From Roseovarius salincola (GTDB lineage: Bacteria > Pseudomonadota > Alphaproteobacteria > Rhodobacterales > Rhodobacteraceae): a stretch of 64,000 nt of DNA. Position 1 is the stretch's first letter. Every line of letters begins with the position of its first letter. Shown here piece by piece: positions 47,115 through 56,576 of this stretch. Both the position numbers and the translations under genes were made by a program. The notes beneath the pieces were generated by a model that searched no databases, had not been told where the DNA came from, and saw only the letters and a list, made by a program, of their open reading frames with translations. The stretch is taken from positions 41,182-105,181 of the forward strand of contig NZ_JAPTNL010000014.1 of assembly GCF_026891095.1 (NCBI RefSeq), given 5' to 3'.

Positions 47115-48775
47115 TGCGCTGGCTCTGGCGGATATACCGGCTGCTCTGGCGCGCCGACCGGGTGGCGATGCGGCGCGGCCTTGCCCTGTCGGTCGCGGTC
47201 CTCGTGGCGGGTGCGGCGCTCCTGGGCCTCTCGGGATGGTTCATCACCGCCGCCGCTGCCGCCGGCCTCGCCGGGACGGGCGCGGTCTTTGACGTGTTCC
47301 GCCCCAGCGCCGGGGTGCGCTTCCTTGCCCTTGGCAGGACCGCCGCGCGCTATGGCGAACGGATCCTGACCCATGACGCCACGCTGCGCGCATTGGCCAA
47401 CCTGCGGGTGCGCCTCCTGCGCGGGATCGCCGCGCGGCCATGGCGGCAACTGATGCGGATGCGCGGCTCTCAGGCGCTGAACCGCATCGTCGCCGATGTC
47501 GACGCTCTGGATGGCGTCATGCTGCGGCTTGCGATTCCCTTGCTTGCGGGCGCGGCAACCCTCGCCCTCGCGGCCATGACGCTGGCCTGGCTGGTGACGC
47601 CGGTCATCGCGCTTTGGATCGTGGGCGTGCTGGGGTTCGGCGGCGCGGCAGCATTGGGCGTGGCTGCGCGGCGCACTCGCCGGGCGGCGCGGCGGGCCGA
47701 GGCGGCGATGCAGGCCCTGCGAACACGCAGCATGGACCTGATGCGCGCCAAGACCGATCTGGTGATGCATGGCGTGCTGGATCGCGCACAGGCGAATGTC
47801 CACGATGCGGCGGGCCGGATGGAATTGGCCCGCGCCGAGGTGGACCGCGCCGAACAATCGACCGCACTGGCGCTTGCCCTCTCGGCCGTGCTTGCGGCCA
47901 CCGGAACGCTGGGCCTTGGCGCATCGCTGGCACAGAGCGGGATCCTGACCCCAGCTCAGGCCGCATTGGGCTTCTTCGCAACCCTCGCCCTTGCCGAAAT
48001 ATTCGGCCCCCTGCGGCGGGGCATGGCCGATCTGGGGCGCATGATGGACGCCGCCCGCCGCGTCGGGCGGCAACTCGACGATCAAGGCGGCGCGACACGC
48101 GCTGCCGCCCCCAAGTCGCGCACCGCGCAGCCCAGGCTGCGCCTGCAGGATGTCGGCTGGCGGGAAGACACCGCTTGCGCAGCTGTCGTGTCCGGCATTT
48201 CGCTGGATGTCGGGGCCGGCGACACCATCGCCCTGACCGGCCCCAGCGGTTGCGGCAAAAGCACGATCCTCCATCTTGCCGCCGGGCTTCTCCATCCCGC
48301 CGAGGGGCGCGCGCAGCTCGATGGGCGTGACCTGGCCGACTGGGACGAGGCCGATCTGCGGGCTGAAGTCGGCCTGCTGGCGCAGCGCAGCGTCCTCACC
48401 CGCGGCACGGTTGAAAGCATCCTGCACCTGGCCATGCCCGAGGCCGACCCCGGCGATATGCGCCGGGTTCTCGACGCGGTGGCACTTTGGCCGGCCCTTG
48501 CCCCGCGTGGCGGCCTGCAAGCGGAACTGGCCGAGACTGGCACGGGTCTTTCGGGCGGAGAGGCCCGCCGCCTCGCACTTGCCCGCGTCCTGATCCGGCG
48601 CCCGGCCATCCTGTTGCTGGACGAACCGACAACAGGCCTCGACGGCGAAACCGCGCGCACGGTTCTCGAGGGAATACGCGTCATCTGCCCGCACAGCGCG
48701 CTGATCCTGGCCGCGCATAGCCCGGTCGAAACCAAATGGGTACGGACGGCAGGCGGTGTGATTCTCGCAATCTGA
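47114..48775 (+). CDS. cydC: CydC, ABC exporter subunit for cytochrome bd assembly
   Basis: The 553-residue partner of CydD has the membrane domain first (SGWFITAAAAAGLAGTG, FDVFRPSAGVRFLALGRTA) and an ATPase domain with Walker A GPSGCGKSTILHLAAGL, signature GLSGGEARRLALARVL and Walker B AILLLDEPTTGLD. The segment with RxxARYGER near residue 80 is typical of CydC. The heterodimer is formed with CydD. It precedes cydA by about 120 bp with a second FNR box between. Confidence 0.93.
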   Translation: MRWLWRIYRLLWRADRVAMRRGLALSVAVLVAGAALLGLSGWFITAAAAAGLAGTGAVFDVFRPSAGVRFLALGRTAARYGERILTHDATLRALANLRVRLLRGIAARPWRQLMRMRGSQALNRIVADVDALDGVMLRLAIPLLAGAATLALAAMTLAWLVTPVIALWIVGVLGFGGAAALGVAARRTRRAARRAEAAMQALRTRSMDLMRAKTDLVMHGVLDRAQANVHDAAGRMELARAEVDRAEQSTALALALSAVLAATGTLGLGASLAQSGILTPAQAALGFFATLALAEIFGPLRRGMADLGRMMDAARRVGRQLDDQGGATRAAAPKSRTAQPRLRLQDVGWREDTACAAVVSGISLDVGAGDTIALTGPSGCGKSTILHLAAGLLHPAEGRAQLDGRDLADWDEADLRAEVGLLAQRSVLTRGTVESILHLAMPEADPGDMRRVLDAVALWPALAPRGGLQAELAETGTGLSGGEARRLALARVLIRRPAILLLDEPTTGLDGETARTVLEGIRVICPHSALILAAHSPVETKWVRTAGGVILAI

Positions 48776-48801
48776 ACAAATCTTGATTTCAGAATGTAAC
48801 A

Positions 48802-48815
48802 TTGACCTGAATCAA
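48802..48815. promoter_or_regulatory. FNR/FnrL-type box upstream of cydA
   Basis: TTGACCTGAATCAA at 48802-48815 matches TTGAT-N4-ATCAA with one mismatch, 78 bp before the cydA start. This would give oxygen-dependent control of the bd oxidase independently of cydDC. Confidence 0.7.
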
Positions 48816-48893
48816 AGATTTATCTCCAATACACCTTATTGATCTGCTTGTATCGAAGCCAAAGGTGCCCTTCGGGGCCGGAGAGTAGACATT

Positions 48894-50504
48894 ATGGAAC
48901 TCGACCTTGTTGAGCTGTCTCGCCTGCAATTCGCGATGACGGCCATGTATCATTTCCTGTTCGTCCCGCTGACACTTGGCCTGTCAGTCCTGATCGCCAT
49001 CATGGAAACGGTCTACGTCATGACCGGACGCCCGATCTGGCGGCAGATGACCAAGTTCTGGGGCACGCTGTTCGGGATCAACTTCGTGCTTGGTGTCGCC
49101 ACCGGTATCACCATGGAATTTCAGTTCGGCATGAACTGGAGCTACTACAGCCACTACGTCGGCGACGTGTTCGGAGCACCCCTCGCCATCGAGGGGTTGA
49201 TGGCCTTCTTCCTCGAGGCGACATTCGTCGGCCTGTGGTTCTTTGGCTGGGACAAGCTCTCGAAGGTCGCGCATATGGTGATCGGCTGGCTGGTGGCGAT
49301 CGGGTCGAACTTCTCGGCCCTGTGGATCCTGATCGCCAATGGCTGGATGCAGAACCCGATCGGCGCCGAATTCAACCCCATGACCATGCGCATGGAGATG
49401 ACCAGCTTCTTCGACGTGATGTTCAACGAGGTGGCGCAGGCCAAATTCGTCCACACGGTTTCGGCCGGGTATGTCACGGCCTCGGTCTTCGTGCTGGGGG
49501 TCTCAGCCTGGTACCTGCTGAAGGGGCGGCATGTCGAATTGGCACGCCGCTCGATGACCGTCGCCTCGAGCTTCGGTCTGGCCGCTGCGCTTTCGGTCGT
49601 CCTGCTGGGTGACGAATCCGGCTACAGCGCGACCCACACGCAACGCATGAAGCTCGCCGCGATGGAAGGCATGTGGCACACCGAAGAGGCGCCCGCGGCC
49701 TTCACCCTTGTCGGTCTGCCCGATCAGGAGGCGCGCGAAAACCACTACGCGGTCAAGATCCCCTATGCCATGGGCCTGATCGCCACCCGCTCGCTGACCA
49801 AGGATATTCCCGGCATCGATGATCTCGTGATCGAATCCGAAGAGCGCATCCGCTCGGGGCTGATCGCCTATGACGCCCTGATGACGATCCGGCAGGACCG
49901 CGAGGCGACATCGCCCGAGATCAATGCCACATTCGAGGAACATGGCGGCGATCTGGGTTATGCATTGCTGCTGAAACGCTATGTCGAAGACCCGCGCGAA
50001 GCGACCGATGCACAGATCGAGAAGGCCGCCAACGATACCGTTCCCACGGTCTGGCCGTTGTTCTGGGCCTTCCGCATCATGGTGGGGCTCGGCTTTGCGT
50101 TCATCGGGGTGATGACATATTTCTTCATCCGCTCGAACTTCGGCAGCCGCACCTATCCGCGCTGGTCGCTGATCGCGGCGGTGGCGATCATCCCGACGCC
50201 CTGGATCGCGGCTGAACTGGGCTGGTTCGTCGCCGAATACGGCCGCCAACCCTGGACAGTGGATGGTGTCCTGCCGACCGCGCTGTCGGTCAGTCACCTT
50301 TCGATCACGTCACTTCTGTTGACGCTGGCGGGGTTCGTCACCTTCTACACCGTTCTCTTCGTCATCGAGATGGGCCTCATGCTGAAATACATCCGCAAGG
50401 GCCCGGTTCAGGATGCCGAAGAAGCCGAGGAATGGCGCGTGCGCCACGAACACCGCCTGCGTACCCATGATGGGCGCGATCCATTTGCAAACCCTGCGGA
50501 GTGA
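48894..50504 (+). CDS. cydA: Cytochrome bd ubiquinol oxidase subunit I (CydA)
   Basis: The 536-residue membrane protein carries the haem b595 His in RLQFAMTAMYHFLFVPLTLG, the GRQPWTVDGVLPT segment near the quinol site and a long periplasmic Q-loop of the E. coli type. It oxidises ubiquinol and reduces oxygen to water with high affinity, and has no proton pump. Start ATG 48894 is in the classic N-terminal context. It forms an operon with cydB and cydX. Confidence 0.97.
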   Translation: MELDLVELSRLQFAMTAMYHFLFVPLTLGLSVLIAIMETVYVMTGRPIWRQMTKFWGTLFGINFVLGVATGITMEFQFGMNWSYYSHYVGDVFGAPLAIEGLMAFFLEATFVGLWFFGWDKLSKVAHMVIGWLVAIGSNFSALWILIANGWMQNPIGAEFNPMTMRMEMTSFFDVMFNEVAQAKFVHTVSAGYVTASVFVLGVSAWYLLKGRHVELARRSMTVASSFGLAAALSVVLLGDESGYSATHTQRMKLAAMEGMWHTEEAPAAFTLVGLPDQEARENHYAVKIPYAMGLIATRSLTKDIPGIDDLVIESEERIRSGLIAYDALMTIRQDREATSPEINATFEEHGGDLGYALLLKRYVEDPREATDAQIEKAANDTVPTVWPLFWAFRIMVGLGFAFIGVMTYFFIRSNFGSRTYPRWSLIAAVAIIPTPWIAAELGWFVAEYGRQPWTVDGVLPTALSVSHLSITSLLLTLAGFVTFYTVLFVIEMGLMLKYIRKGPVQDAEEAEEWRVRHEHRLRTHDGRDPFANPAE

Positions 50505-50509
50505 ACGCC

Positions 50510-51658
50510 ATGATCCTTTATGAAATGATAGATTTCGATATCCTGCGCATCATCTGGTGGGGCCTTCTGGGTGTGCTGCTGATCGGCTTCGCCCTGACCG
50601 ACGGGTTCGACATGGGGGTCGGCGCCCTGCTGCCCTTCATCGCCCGGACCGACGAAGAGCGCCGCCTTGTCATTAACACCGTCGGCCCCGTCTGGGAAGG
50701 CAACCAGGTGTGGTTCATCCTGGGTGGCGGCGCGATCTTCGCCGCCTGGCCGCCGCTCTACGCGGTCAGTTTCTCGGGGTTCTACCTTGCGATGTTCGTG
50801 GTGCTGGCGGCGCTGATTCTGCGCCCGGTCGGGTTCAAATACCGCTCCAAGCGCGATGACCCGCGCTGGCGCTATGGCTGGGACTGGGCGCTCTTCGTGG
50901 GCGGCGCGGTGCCTGCGCTGATCTTCGGCGTCGCCGTGGGCAACGTGTTGCAGGGCGTGCCGTTCCGGCTGACCGATGATCTCTTCTCGCTCTATGAAGG
51001 GTCGTTCTTCGGCCTCTTGAACCCGTTCGCGCTGCTGGCTGGCGCGGTGTCGCTCTGCATGCTGATCGCTCATGGCGCGGCATGGGTCGCGCTCAAGGCC
51101 GAAGGCCCCGTGGTTGAGCGTGCACGCCGCCTTGGCACCTTCGCCGGGCTGGCCGGGATGGCAGGATATGCGCTGGCCGGGCTGTGGCTGGCCTTCGGCA
51201 TCGACGGCTACGTGATGACCACCGAGGCGGCTGCGGGGGGCCATTCCAACCCGCTCCTGACCGAGGTCGCGCGCGAAGGCTCCTGGCTGGCGGCCTATTC
51301 GGTGCGGCCCTGGATCATCATCGCTCCCCTGATGGGCTTTGCGGGCATGGCGCTGGCCTATCTGTCGCTCTGGCGCGGTGGAGAACTGTCGCCGCTCTTG
51401 TTCTCGAAGCTCGGGATCACGGGCATCATCGCCTCTGTCGGGCTGACGATGTTCCCCTTCATCCTGCCCTCCTCGATCGACCCGCGCTCCTCCCTCACGG
51501 TCTGGGACAGCTCGTCGTCGCATTTCACCCTGTTCGTGATGCTCGCCGTCACGGTGATCTTCATGCCGCTGATCCTGCTCTACACCGCCTGGGTCTACAA
51601 GGTGCTGTGGGGCAAGGTCACCATGGACGAGATCGCGGATAACCAGAACGCCTATTAA
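50510..51658 (+). CDS. cydB: Cytochrome bd ubiquinol oxidase subunit II (CydB)
   Basis: This 382-residue protein has about eight or nine membrane segments and the CydB signature near the N-terminus: ALTDGFDMGVGALLPF, then VGPVWEGNQVWFILGGGAIF. ATG 50510 with GGAG 8 bp upstream is preferred over the GTG overlapping the cydA stop. It is the scaffold subunit that forms the heterodimer with CydA. Confidence 0.96.
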   Translation: MILYEMIDFDILRIIWWGLLGVLLIGFALTDGFDMGVGALLPFIARTDEERRLVINTVGPVWEGNQVWFILGGGAIFAAWPPLYAVSFSGFYLAMFVVLAALILRPVGFKYRSKRDDPRWRYGWDWALFVGGAVPALIFGVAVGNVLQGVPFRLTDDLFSLYEGSFFGLLNPFALLAGAVSLCMLIAHGAAWVALKAEGPVVERARRLGTFAGLAGMAGYALAGLWLAFGIDGYVMTTEAAAGGHSNPLLTEVAREGSWLAAYSVRPWIIIAPLMGFAGMALAYLSLWRGGELSPLLFSKLGITGIIASVGLTMFPFILPSSIDPRSSLTVWDSSSSHFTLFVMLAVTVIFMPLILLYTAWVYKVLWGKVTMDEIADNQNAY

Positions 51659-51672
51659 GGAAAGGACATCCC

Positions 51673-51786
51673 ATGTGGTATTTCGCCTGGATTCTCGGCC
51701 TGCCGCTGGCCGCGCTCTTCGCCATTCTCAACGCGATGTGGTTCGAGGTGCGCGAGGATTCCCGACTCACCCATGAGTCGGACTGA
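51673..51786 (+). CDS. cydX: CydX, small subunit of cytochrome bd oxidase
   Basis: A 37-residue single-helix protein starts MWYFAWILGLPLAALFAILN, the canonical CydX N-terminus (MWYFAWILG), and ends in a short charged tail. It lies 14 bp after cydB with AAGGA upstream. CydX stabilises haems in the bd complex. Such genes are commonly missed by annotation. The 51787-52055 gap afterwards contains a small GGAACC/GGTTCC hairpin at 51968-51983 and no gene that I can support. Confidence 0.93.
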   Translation: MWYFAWILGLPLAALFAILNAMWFEVREDSRLTHESD

Positions 51787-52055
51787 CGCGCCGCATCCAT
51801 ACTTGAGCGCAACCGCACAGGCGTACGGCAGGAGACTGCCGGTCGCCTGTCGCATGACAGATTTTCCACGGATGGTTTCACCGGGGCCTCGCAGCGCCAG
51901 AAAGCCCTTGGGGCAGGACGATATCGCGCCCAGTCAATATGCCCGGCCGCGGTGTCATGACAATATCGGAACCCCGAGGTTCCGGGGCTCCTGCCCGGCA
52001 GGCGCATGACAGTGAAAAACCGTGCAAGACCGGATAGAACGGCGAAGGAGCCACA

Positions 52056-52466
52056 ATGACAGAGATTTTGAAATTCCTCCACTTCATTGCCCTTGCCGTG
52101 GCTATCGGTGGCGGGATCAGCAACATGGTCGCCGGGCGGCAGCAGGCCCGCGCCTCGGCCGAAGTCAAACCCGCCTTCGCAGCGCTGCAGAAAAGGGTCG
52201 CACGCCTCTCGGCATTGTCGCTTGCAGTTCTGTGGCTGACGGGCATCGCCCTTGTCTATGCCATCTATGGCGGCTGGACCGGTCTCGGCACCTGGTTCTG
52301 GATCAAGATCGCCGCTGTCGCCGCGCTGACCTTGGTCTCGGGCACTGCACAACTGCTCATGGCACGCCGCTCGCCACCGCCGCCCATCATCAAGCCACTG
52401 GGCCTGTCGGGCATGATCTTCGCGCAGCTCTCGGTGCTCTTCGCGGTCCTCGCCTTCACATACTGA
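52056..52466 (+). CDS. Small four-helix membrane protein, function unknown
   Basis: The 136-residue protein has four predicted membrane segments (FLHFIALAVAIGGGISNMVA, LSALSLAVLWLTGIALVYAI, WIKIAAVAALTLVSGTAQLL, GMIFAQLSVLFAVLAFTY). The conserved-looking His near the start (KFLHFIAL) resembles small CopD/haem-binding-like membrane proteins, but that assignment is weak. It follows the cyd operon by 270 bp and is convergent with the ferritin gene. Confidence 0.65.
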   Translation: MTEILKFLHFIALAVAIGGGISNMVAGRQQARASAEVKPAFAALQKRVARLSALSLAVLWLTGIALVYAIYGGWTGLGTWFWIKIAAVAALTLVSGTAQLLMARRSPPPPIIKPLGLSGMIFAQLSVLFAVLAFTY

Positions 52467-52549
52467 TCCCAAGGGGCGCGGCCCTGCGCGCGCAGATGCC
52501 CGCCCCCGGAATGGTTCAAACGCTCTCCGCGTGTGCGAAATGGCCGCCC

Positions 52550-53038
52550 TTAATCGTCGGACTCGTCATCACCGAATGAAATCAGCTTGGCACTGTATGT
52601 CTTCTCGCCAAGCCGCTCGATCAGGTCGAGCTGCAGTTCAAGCCATGCCTTGTGACCTTCCTCATCCAGCACGATCTTTTCGAAAAGCGTCCGTGTCCCG
52701 ATATCTCCGACCTCGGCGGCGTGTTGCGCGGCCTTGGTATAGACCGCAATCGCCTCTTCCTCGTCCGCAAGATCGGCCTTGAACATATTCGGCAAGGTCT
52801 CGGCCTGTTGAGGCGCTTTCTCGAAGCCGAGTTCCGGCGAGGCCTTGAGGAACATCAGCCGCTCGATGAACATGTCCGAATGCCCGAGTTCCTCGTTCAT
52901 CTCCTCGCGCATCTGATCCGCCAGCCTGGTCAGGCCCCAATCATCCAGCGTATGCGCATGAAGCTGGTACTGATGCGCCGCCGTCATTTCCATTTTGACT
53001 GCGCGTTGCAGGAATTCGATGGTCTTGTCATTCGACAT
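52550..53038 (-). CDS. Bacterioferritin-like ferritin lacking the haem-ligand Met
   Basis: The 162-residue four-helix protein has all ferroxidase ligands: Glu17, Glu50/His53 in EELGHSD, a central Glu in EEEAIAVY and the DEEGHKAWLE pair. It stores iron as ferric mineral in the cytosol. At the place of the haem-binding Met52 of E. coli Bfr (DEMKHAD) there is Leu51, so haem would not be bound at the dimer interface in the usual way. The upstream region contains no clear iron box. Confidence 0.85.
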   Translation of the reverse strand: MSNDKTIEFLQRAVKMEMTAAHQYQLHAHTLDDWGLTRLADQMREEMNEELGHSDMFIERLMFLKASPELGFEKAPQQAETLPNMFKADLADEEEAIAVYTKAAQHAAEVGDIGTRTLFEKIVLDEEGHKAWLELQLDLIERLGEKTYSAKLISFGDDESDD

Positions 53039-53195
53039 CGCGGATCTCCTTTCTGAAAATTCGATTGAAAACGTATTGTCCGGGCAAGTTCATTTCAACA
53101 ATGGTCACGCATTCTTCGATAGCATCTCAACCCGTTGTTTCATAGCTCGGGCACCCGGTGACTTGGAGATATGGGCAAAAGTTGGTGACGCTTGA

Positions 53196-53413
53196 TCAGG
53201 CGGCGGCTTGAAGTCGGCGAATCCTGTCGCGGAAGTCAATCCCTTGGATGATCTCGGGCAGGCGGTTTTGCCCGTCGAGCTTTCGCAATTTTCTTGCGCC
53301 GCCGTCTTCAGCTTGAAGGCCATGGCCAGCCCCGTCTTTCGGCTGAGGCAGCACTTGGTACGTTTTGTTCGATTCCTGATGGTGGCGAATGTGCTTTCAA
53401 TCGGATTTGACGT
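53196..53413 (-). mobile_element. 3' remnant of an IS256-family transposase, frameshifted
   Basis: Minus-strand pieces TSNPIESTFATIRNRTKRTK, CLSRKTGLAMAFKL and, after a +1 frameshift, LRKLDGQNRLPEIIQGIDF to a TGA at 53196-53198 match the C-terminus of IS256-type DDE transposases. The 5' two thirds are replaced by another element from about 53415. It is not functional. Confidence 0.75.
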
Positions 53414-53521
53414 GCTTCCGGTATTCGGCAGGACAGTCATAGCGACTGACCTATGGGATGAACTGCCTTGCCACCAAACCGCGGTCATTATTGCGGAGAT
53501 TGGCGAAGTGAGGAACATCTG

Positions 53522-53700
53522 ATGGACGTCAAGGTTCTGGGAATTGATCTTGGCAAGGCCGTTTGCAGTCTTGCCGGGCTGGATGAAGCAGGAGCGATCG
53601 TGTTTCGCAAGCGCATCCAGCGGCATCCTCTGCCGTAGTTCTTGGCGGGGCTCCACCCTGCGCTGTTGCGATGGAAGCCTGCGGCGGCGCGCATCAGGCG
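53522..53700 (+). mobile_element. 5' remnant of an IS110/IS1111-family transposase
   Basis: The reading frame from 53522 starts MDVKVLGIDLGKAVCSLAGL with the RuvC-like DEDD Asp context, meets a stop at codon 39 (53636-53638), and continues in another frame with AVAMEACGGAH before it is cut near 53700. These are IS110-family N-terminal signatures. Sequence from about 53415 to 53521 could be its left end. Confidence 0.7.
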
Positions 53701-53788
53701 TCTCTTCGACGATCCGCAGCTTTTCGGCGGCACTCCAGCGGTACCGGCGGCCTCCATCTGTAATGATCTCAACTCCAGACATGAGCAC
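53698..53788 (-). mobile_element. Small remnant of an IS66-type accessory transposase ORF
   Basis: The minus strand encodes GVEIITDGGRRYRWSAAEKL followed by RIVEET, the start of IS66-family OrfA (helix-turn-helix). Homology stops where the IS110 piece begins. The following 53789-54107 stretch (about 320 bp) may include the IS66 left end, but I see no gene there. Confidence 0.65.
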
Positions 53789-54107
53789 GACCTTAGAATA
53801 AGCGTAAGCCTACTCGTTCCGGCCCGGATGTCCGGTCGAGAATGGGACCAGTTCAACTGGGCTGAACTCGATGCTGCGTCTCTGCGGTGATTGGGTGCGT
53901 GCACTTGCTGCGAGCCGAGGTTCTGTATAATGCCCCAAGGCTTTGCAGGAGCAGGTGAGCTAGCCCGGCATTCTCACTGAGCACTGTCAGCTCCCAGAAG
54001 TCAGTCCAATTGAAAGAACACGCTGTTGACAGCTGAGTGGTCGCCACGCAGTAGCCTACAGGCGTGTCGAGCGTAAGATCAACAATCATCTAAGTAATTG
54101 ATTTCAG

Positions 54108-54183
54108 TGGTGAGCCGTGCAGGATTCGAACCTGCGACCCACTGATTAAAAGTCAGTTGCTCTACCAACTGAGCTAACGGCCC
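54108..54183 (-). tRNA. tRNA-Lys (anticodon TTT), CCA encoded
   Basis: The minus strand folds as a cloverleaf: acceptor GGGCCGT/ACGGCTC, D-arm with AGCTCAGTTGGTAGAGC, anticodon stem CTGAC/ATCAG-type with loop containing TTT, and T-arm with GGTTCGAATCC. The discriminator A is followed by encoded CCA (54108-54110). It borders the insertion-sequence remnants at 53.2-53.8 kb. Confidence 0.97.
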
Positions 54184-54290
54184 ACTAGGCGGCCTATCTA
54201 GAAAGTGGCGGGCAGGGGGTCAAGCCCGAAATTGTCGGTTTTGTTCACGGACGCTGGATTCGTTGCGACACGAGGTTTATATGCCCGCTC

Positions 54291-55124
54291 ATGAGTATGC
54301 GCAGCGATACCGGTTTGCCCTTCATGAAAATGCACGGGCTGGGCAATGACTTTGTCGTGCTGGATGCGCGTGCGCGCCATGTCAATGTCACGCCGGCCCT
54401 GATTCTTGCCCTGGCGGATCGGCGGATGGGAGTGGGGTTCGACCAGCTTGCGGTGATCGCCAGCGGAGCTGCCGACGCGCACCTGACGTTTTATAATTCC
54501 GATGGAACGGAATCGGCGGCATGTGGCAATGCCACGCGCTGCATCGCGCGCTTCCTGATGGACGAAACCGGGCGCGACCGCCTGCATCTGACCACGGCGC
54601 GCGGCGACCTAAATGCGGTCGATGCGGGCGACGGGCTGACCTCGGTCAACATGGGGCAGCCGCAACTTGACTGGCGCGGCATACCGCTGGCCGAGGAGAT
54701 GGACACCCTTGAATTGCCGATAGAAGGCGGGCCCACCGCGACGGGCATGGGCAACCCGCACTGCACCTTTTTCGTCGAGGACGCCGAGGCGATCCCGCTT
54801 GAGCAGTTCGGCCCGCGCTATGAACACCACCCGCTTTATCCCGAGCGCACGAATGTTCAGGTCGCCAGCCTGATCGGCAAGGATCATTTGCGCATGCGGG
54901 TCTGGGAGCGGGGCGTCGGGGTGACGCTGGCTTCGGGGTCGTCGTCCTGTGCCGTGGCAGTGGCGGCGGCGCGGCGGGGGCTGACGGGGCGAAGTGTGCA
55001 GATCGACCTGGATGGCGGCACGCTGCATGTGGAGTGGCGCGATGACGGGGTGTGGATGACCGGCGAGACGATGCATGTGTTCGACGGGGTGCTGACGGAT
55101 GCGTTCCTGAGGGGGATCGGATGA
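54291..55124 (+). CDS. dapF: Diaminopimelate epimerase
   Basis: This 277-residue enzyme of lysine and peptidoglycan synthesis converts LL- to meso-diaminopimelate. The two catalytic thiols are Cys78 ([11 protein letters not shown]) and Cys220 ([13 protein letters not shown]), placed as in known DapF, with the N-terminal [12 protein letters not shown] signature. An ATG two codons downstream of 54291 is an alternative start. It overlaps mtaB by 4 bp, an arrangement common in alphaproteobacteria. Confidence 0.97.
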   Translation: MSMRSDTGLPFMKMHGLGNDFVVLDARARHVNVTPALILALADRRMGVGFDQLAVIASGAADAHLTFYNSDGTESAACGNATRCIARFLMDETGRDRLHLTTARGDLNAVDAGDGLTSVNMGQPQLDWRGIPLAEEMDTLELPIEGGPTATGMGNPHCTFFVEDAEAIPLEQFGPRYEHHPLYPERTNVQVASLIGKDHLRMRVWERGVGVTLASGSSSCAVAVAAARRGLTGRSVQIDLDGGTLHVEWRDDGVWMTGETMHVFDGVLTDAFLRGIG

Positions 55125-56380
55125 CGCAGACGCCGCGATTCACCACGCTCGGATGCCGCCTCAACGCTTATGAAACCGAGGCGATGAAAGAACTCAGCCA
55201 ACAGGCGGGTCTGGAAAATGCTGTAATCGTAAACACTTGCGCGGTTACGGCCGAGGCGGTTCGCAAGGCACGACAGGAAATCCGGCGTCTGCGGCGAGAG
55301 CATCCCGATGCAAGGCTGATCGTCACCGGCTGCGCCGCACAGACCGAGCCCGAGACCTTCACCAAGATGACGGAAGTGGACGCCGTCATCGGCAATACCG
55401 AGAAAATGCAACCCGAGACCTGGAAGGGAATGGCCGCTGATTTCATAGGAAAAACAGAGTCTTGCCAGGTAGACGATATAATGAGCGTAACCGAAACCGC
55501 CGGTCATCTGATAGACGGTTTCGGATCGCGGAGCCGGGCTTATGTGCAGGTGCAGAACGGGTGTGATCATCGGTGCACGTTTTGCATCATTCCTTATGGC
55601 AGGGGAAATTCGCGGTCGGTGCCGGCGGGGGTGGTGGTGGATCAGATCCGGCGGCTGGTGGCGCGGGGGTATAACGAGGTGGTGCTGACGGGGGTCGACC
55701 TGACCAGTTGGGGCGCCGATCTGCCCGCCGCGCCGCGCCTTGGCGACCTGGTCATGCGCATCCTCAAGCTGGTGCCCGACCTGCCGCGCCTGCGGATTTC
55801 TTCCATTGATTCCATCGAGGTAGATGAAAACCTCATGCAGGCGATCGCTACCGAACCGCGACTGATGCCGCATCTGCACCTGAGCCTGCAGCATGGTGAC
55901 GACCTGATCCTGAAACGGATGAAGCGGCGGCATTTGAGGGGGGATGCGATACGGTTTGTGGAGGAGGCGAAGCGGTTGCGGCCGGAGATGACATTCGGGG
56001 CGGATATCATCGCGGGGTTCCCGACCGAGACCGAGGAGGCGTTCGCTAACTCATTGAAATTGGTAGAAGAATGCCAGCTTACATGGCTGCATGTCTTCCC
56101 CTACAGCCCGCGCCCCGGCACGCCTGCGGCGCGGATGCCGCAAGTGCATGGCACGGATATCAAGGCGCGCGCGGCGCAATTGCGCGCTGCGGGCGCGGCA
56201 CAGGTGGCCCGACATCTTGCGGAACAACAGGGCCGGACCCACCGCATCTTGATGGAAAACCCCCGGATGGGGCGAACGGAACAGTTCACCGAGGTGGCGT
56301 TCGACGCCGACCGGGAGGAAGGCCAGATCGTCACGGCGACGGTGACCGGCACCCGTGGACAGCAGCTGGTGGCCGCCTGA
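55121..56380 (+). CDS. mtaB: tRNA t6A37 methylthiotransferase MtaB
   Basis: The 419-residue radical SAM enzyme adds a methylthio group to N6-threonylcarbamoyladenosine-37. The N-terminal MTTase domain has cysteines in [19 protein letters not shown] and VTGCAAQ, which bind one [4Fe-4S] cluster. The radical SAM motif [15 protein letters not shown] binds the second. A C-terminal TRAM-like part follows. The LGCRLNAYE form indicates MtaB rather than MiaB or RimO. Starts within the dapF stop (ATGA). Confidence 0.93.
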   Translation: MTQTPRFTTLGCRLNAYETEAMKELSQQAGLENAVIVNTCAVTAEAVRKARQEIRRLRREHPDARLIVTGCAAQTEPETFTKMTEVDAVIGNTEKMQPETWKGMAADFIGKTESCQVDDIMSVTETAGHLIDGFGSRSRAYVQVQNGCDHRCTFCIIPYGRGNSRSVPAGVVVDQIRRLVARGYNEVVLTGVDLTSWGADLPAAPRLGDLVMRILKLVPDLPRLRISSIDSIEVDENLMQAIATEPRLMPHLHLSLQHGDDLILKRMKRRHLRGDAIRFVEEAKRLRPEMTFGADIIAGFPTETEEAFANSLKLVEECQLTWLHVFPYSPRPGTPAARMPQVHGTDIKARAAQLRAAGAAQVARHLAEQQGRTHRILMENPRMGRTEQFTEVAFDADREEGQIVTATVTGTRGQQLVAA

Positions 56381-56385
56381 ACAGC

Positions 56386-56455
56386 GTACAAAACGGCCGG
56401 TTTGTACGCCGCTTTTGTACCGAAATGGCCGGGTTGGCGAAAAGATCTGTACAAA
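56386..56455. repeat. Cluster of GTACAAA/TTTGTAC elements upstream of GST gene
   Basis: Four copies lie at 56386 (GTACAAA), 56401 (TTTGTAC), 56414 (TTTGTAC) and 56449 (GTACAAA). The first two form a 22-bp near-palindrome centred on CGGCCG directly after mtaB. Two more copies occur at 63617 and 63628. The cluster could be an operator or a small repeat element; the 56381-56576 gap holds no gene that I can support. Confidence 0.55.
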
Positions 56456-56576
56456 TCCCGAAAACCGGCCTGATCCGGTGCCTCGTGCCGCCTTCATGCG
56501 GCATGCATCGCGGGGCTGTTCAAGCGCCTTGGCGACCCTTAAGCTGGCGCGGATTATCCAATTGGAGAGTGATAAG

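Noticed and set aside
46262..48802. An 846-codon minus-strand open frame opposite cydDC
   Set aside because: Low-complexity Arg/Ala/Gly/Pro-rich shadow of two clearly coding genes.
51968..51983. Terminator after cydX
   Set aside because: The stem is only 6 bp, lies about 180 bp downstream and has no T-run.
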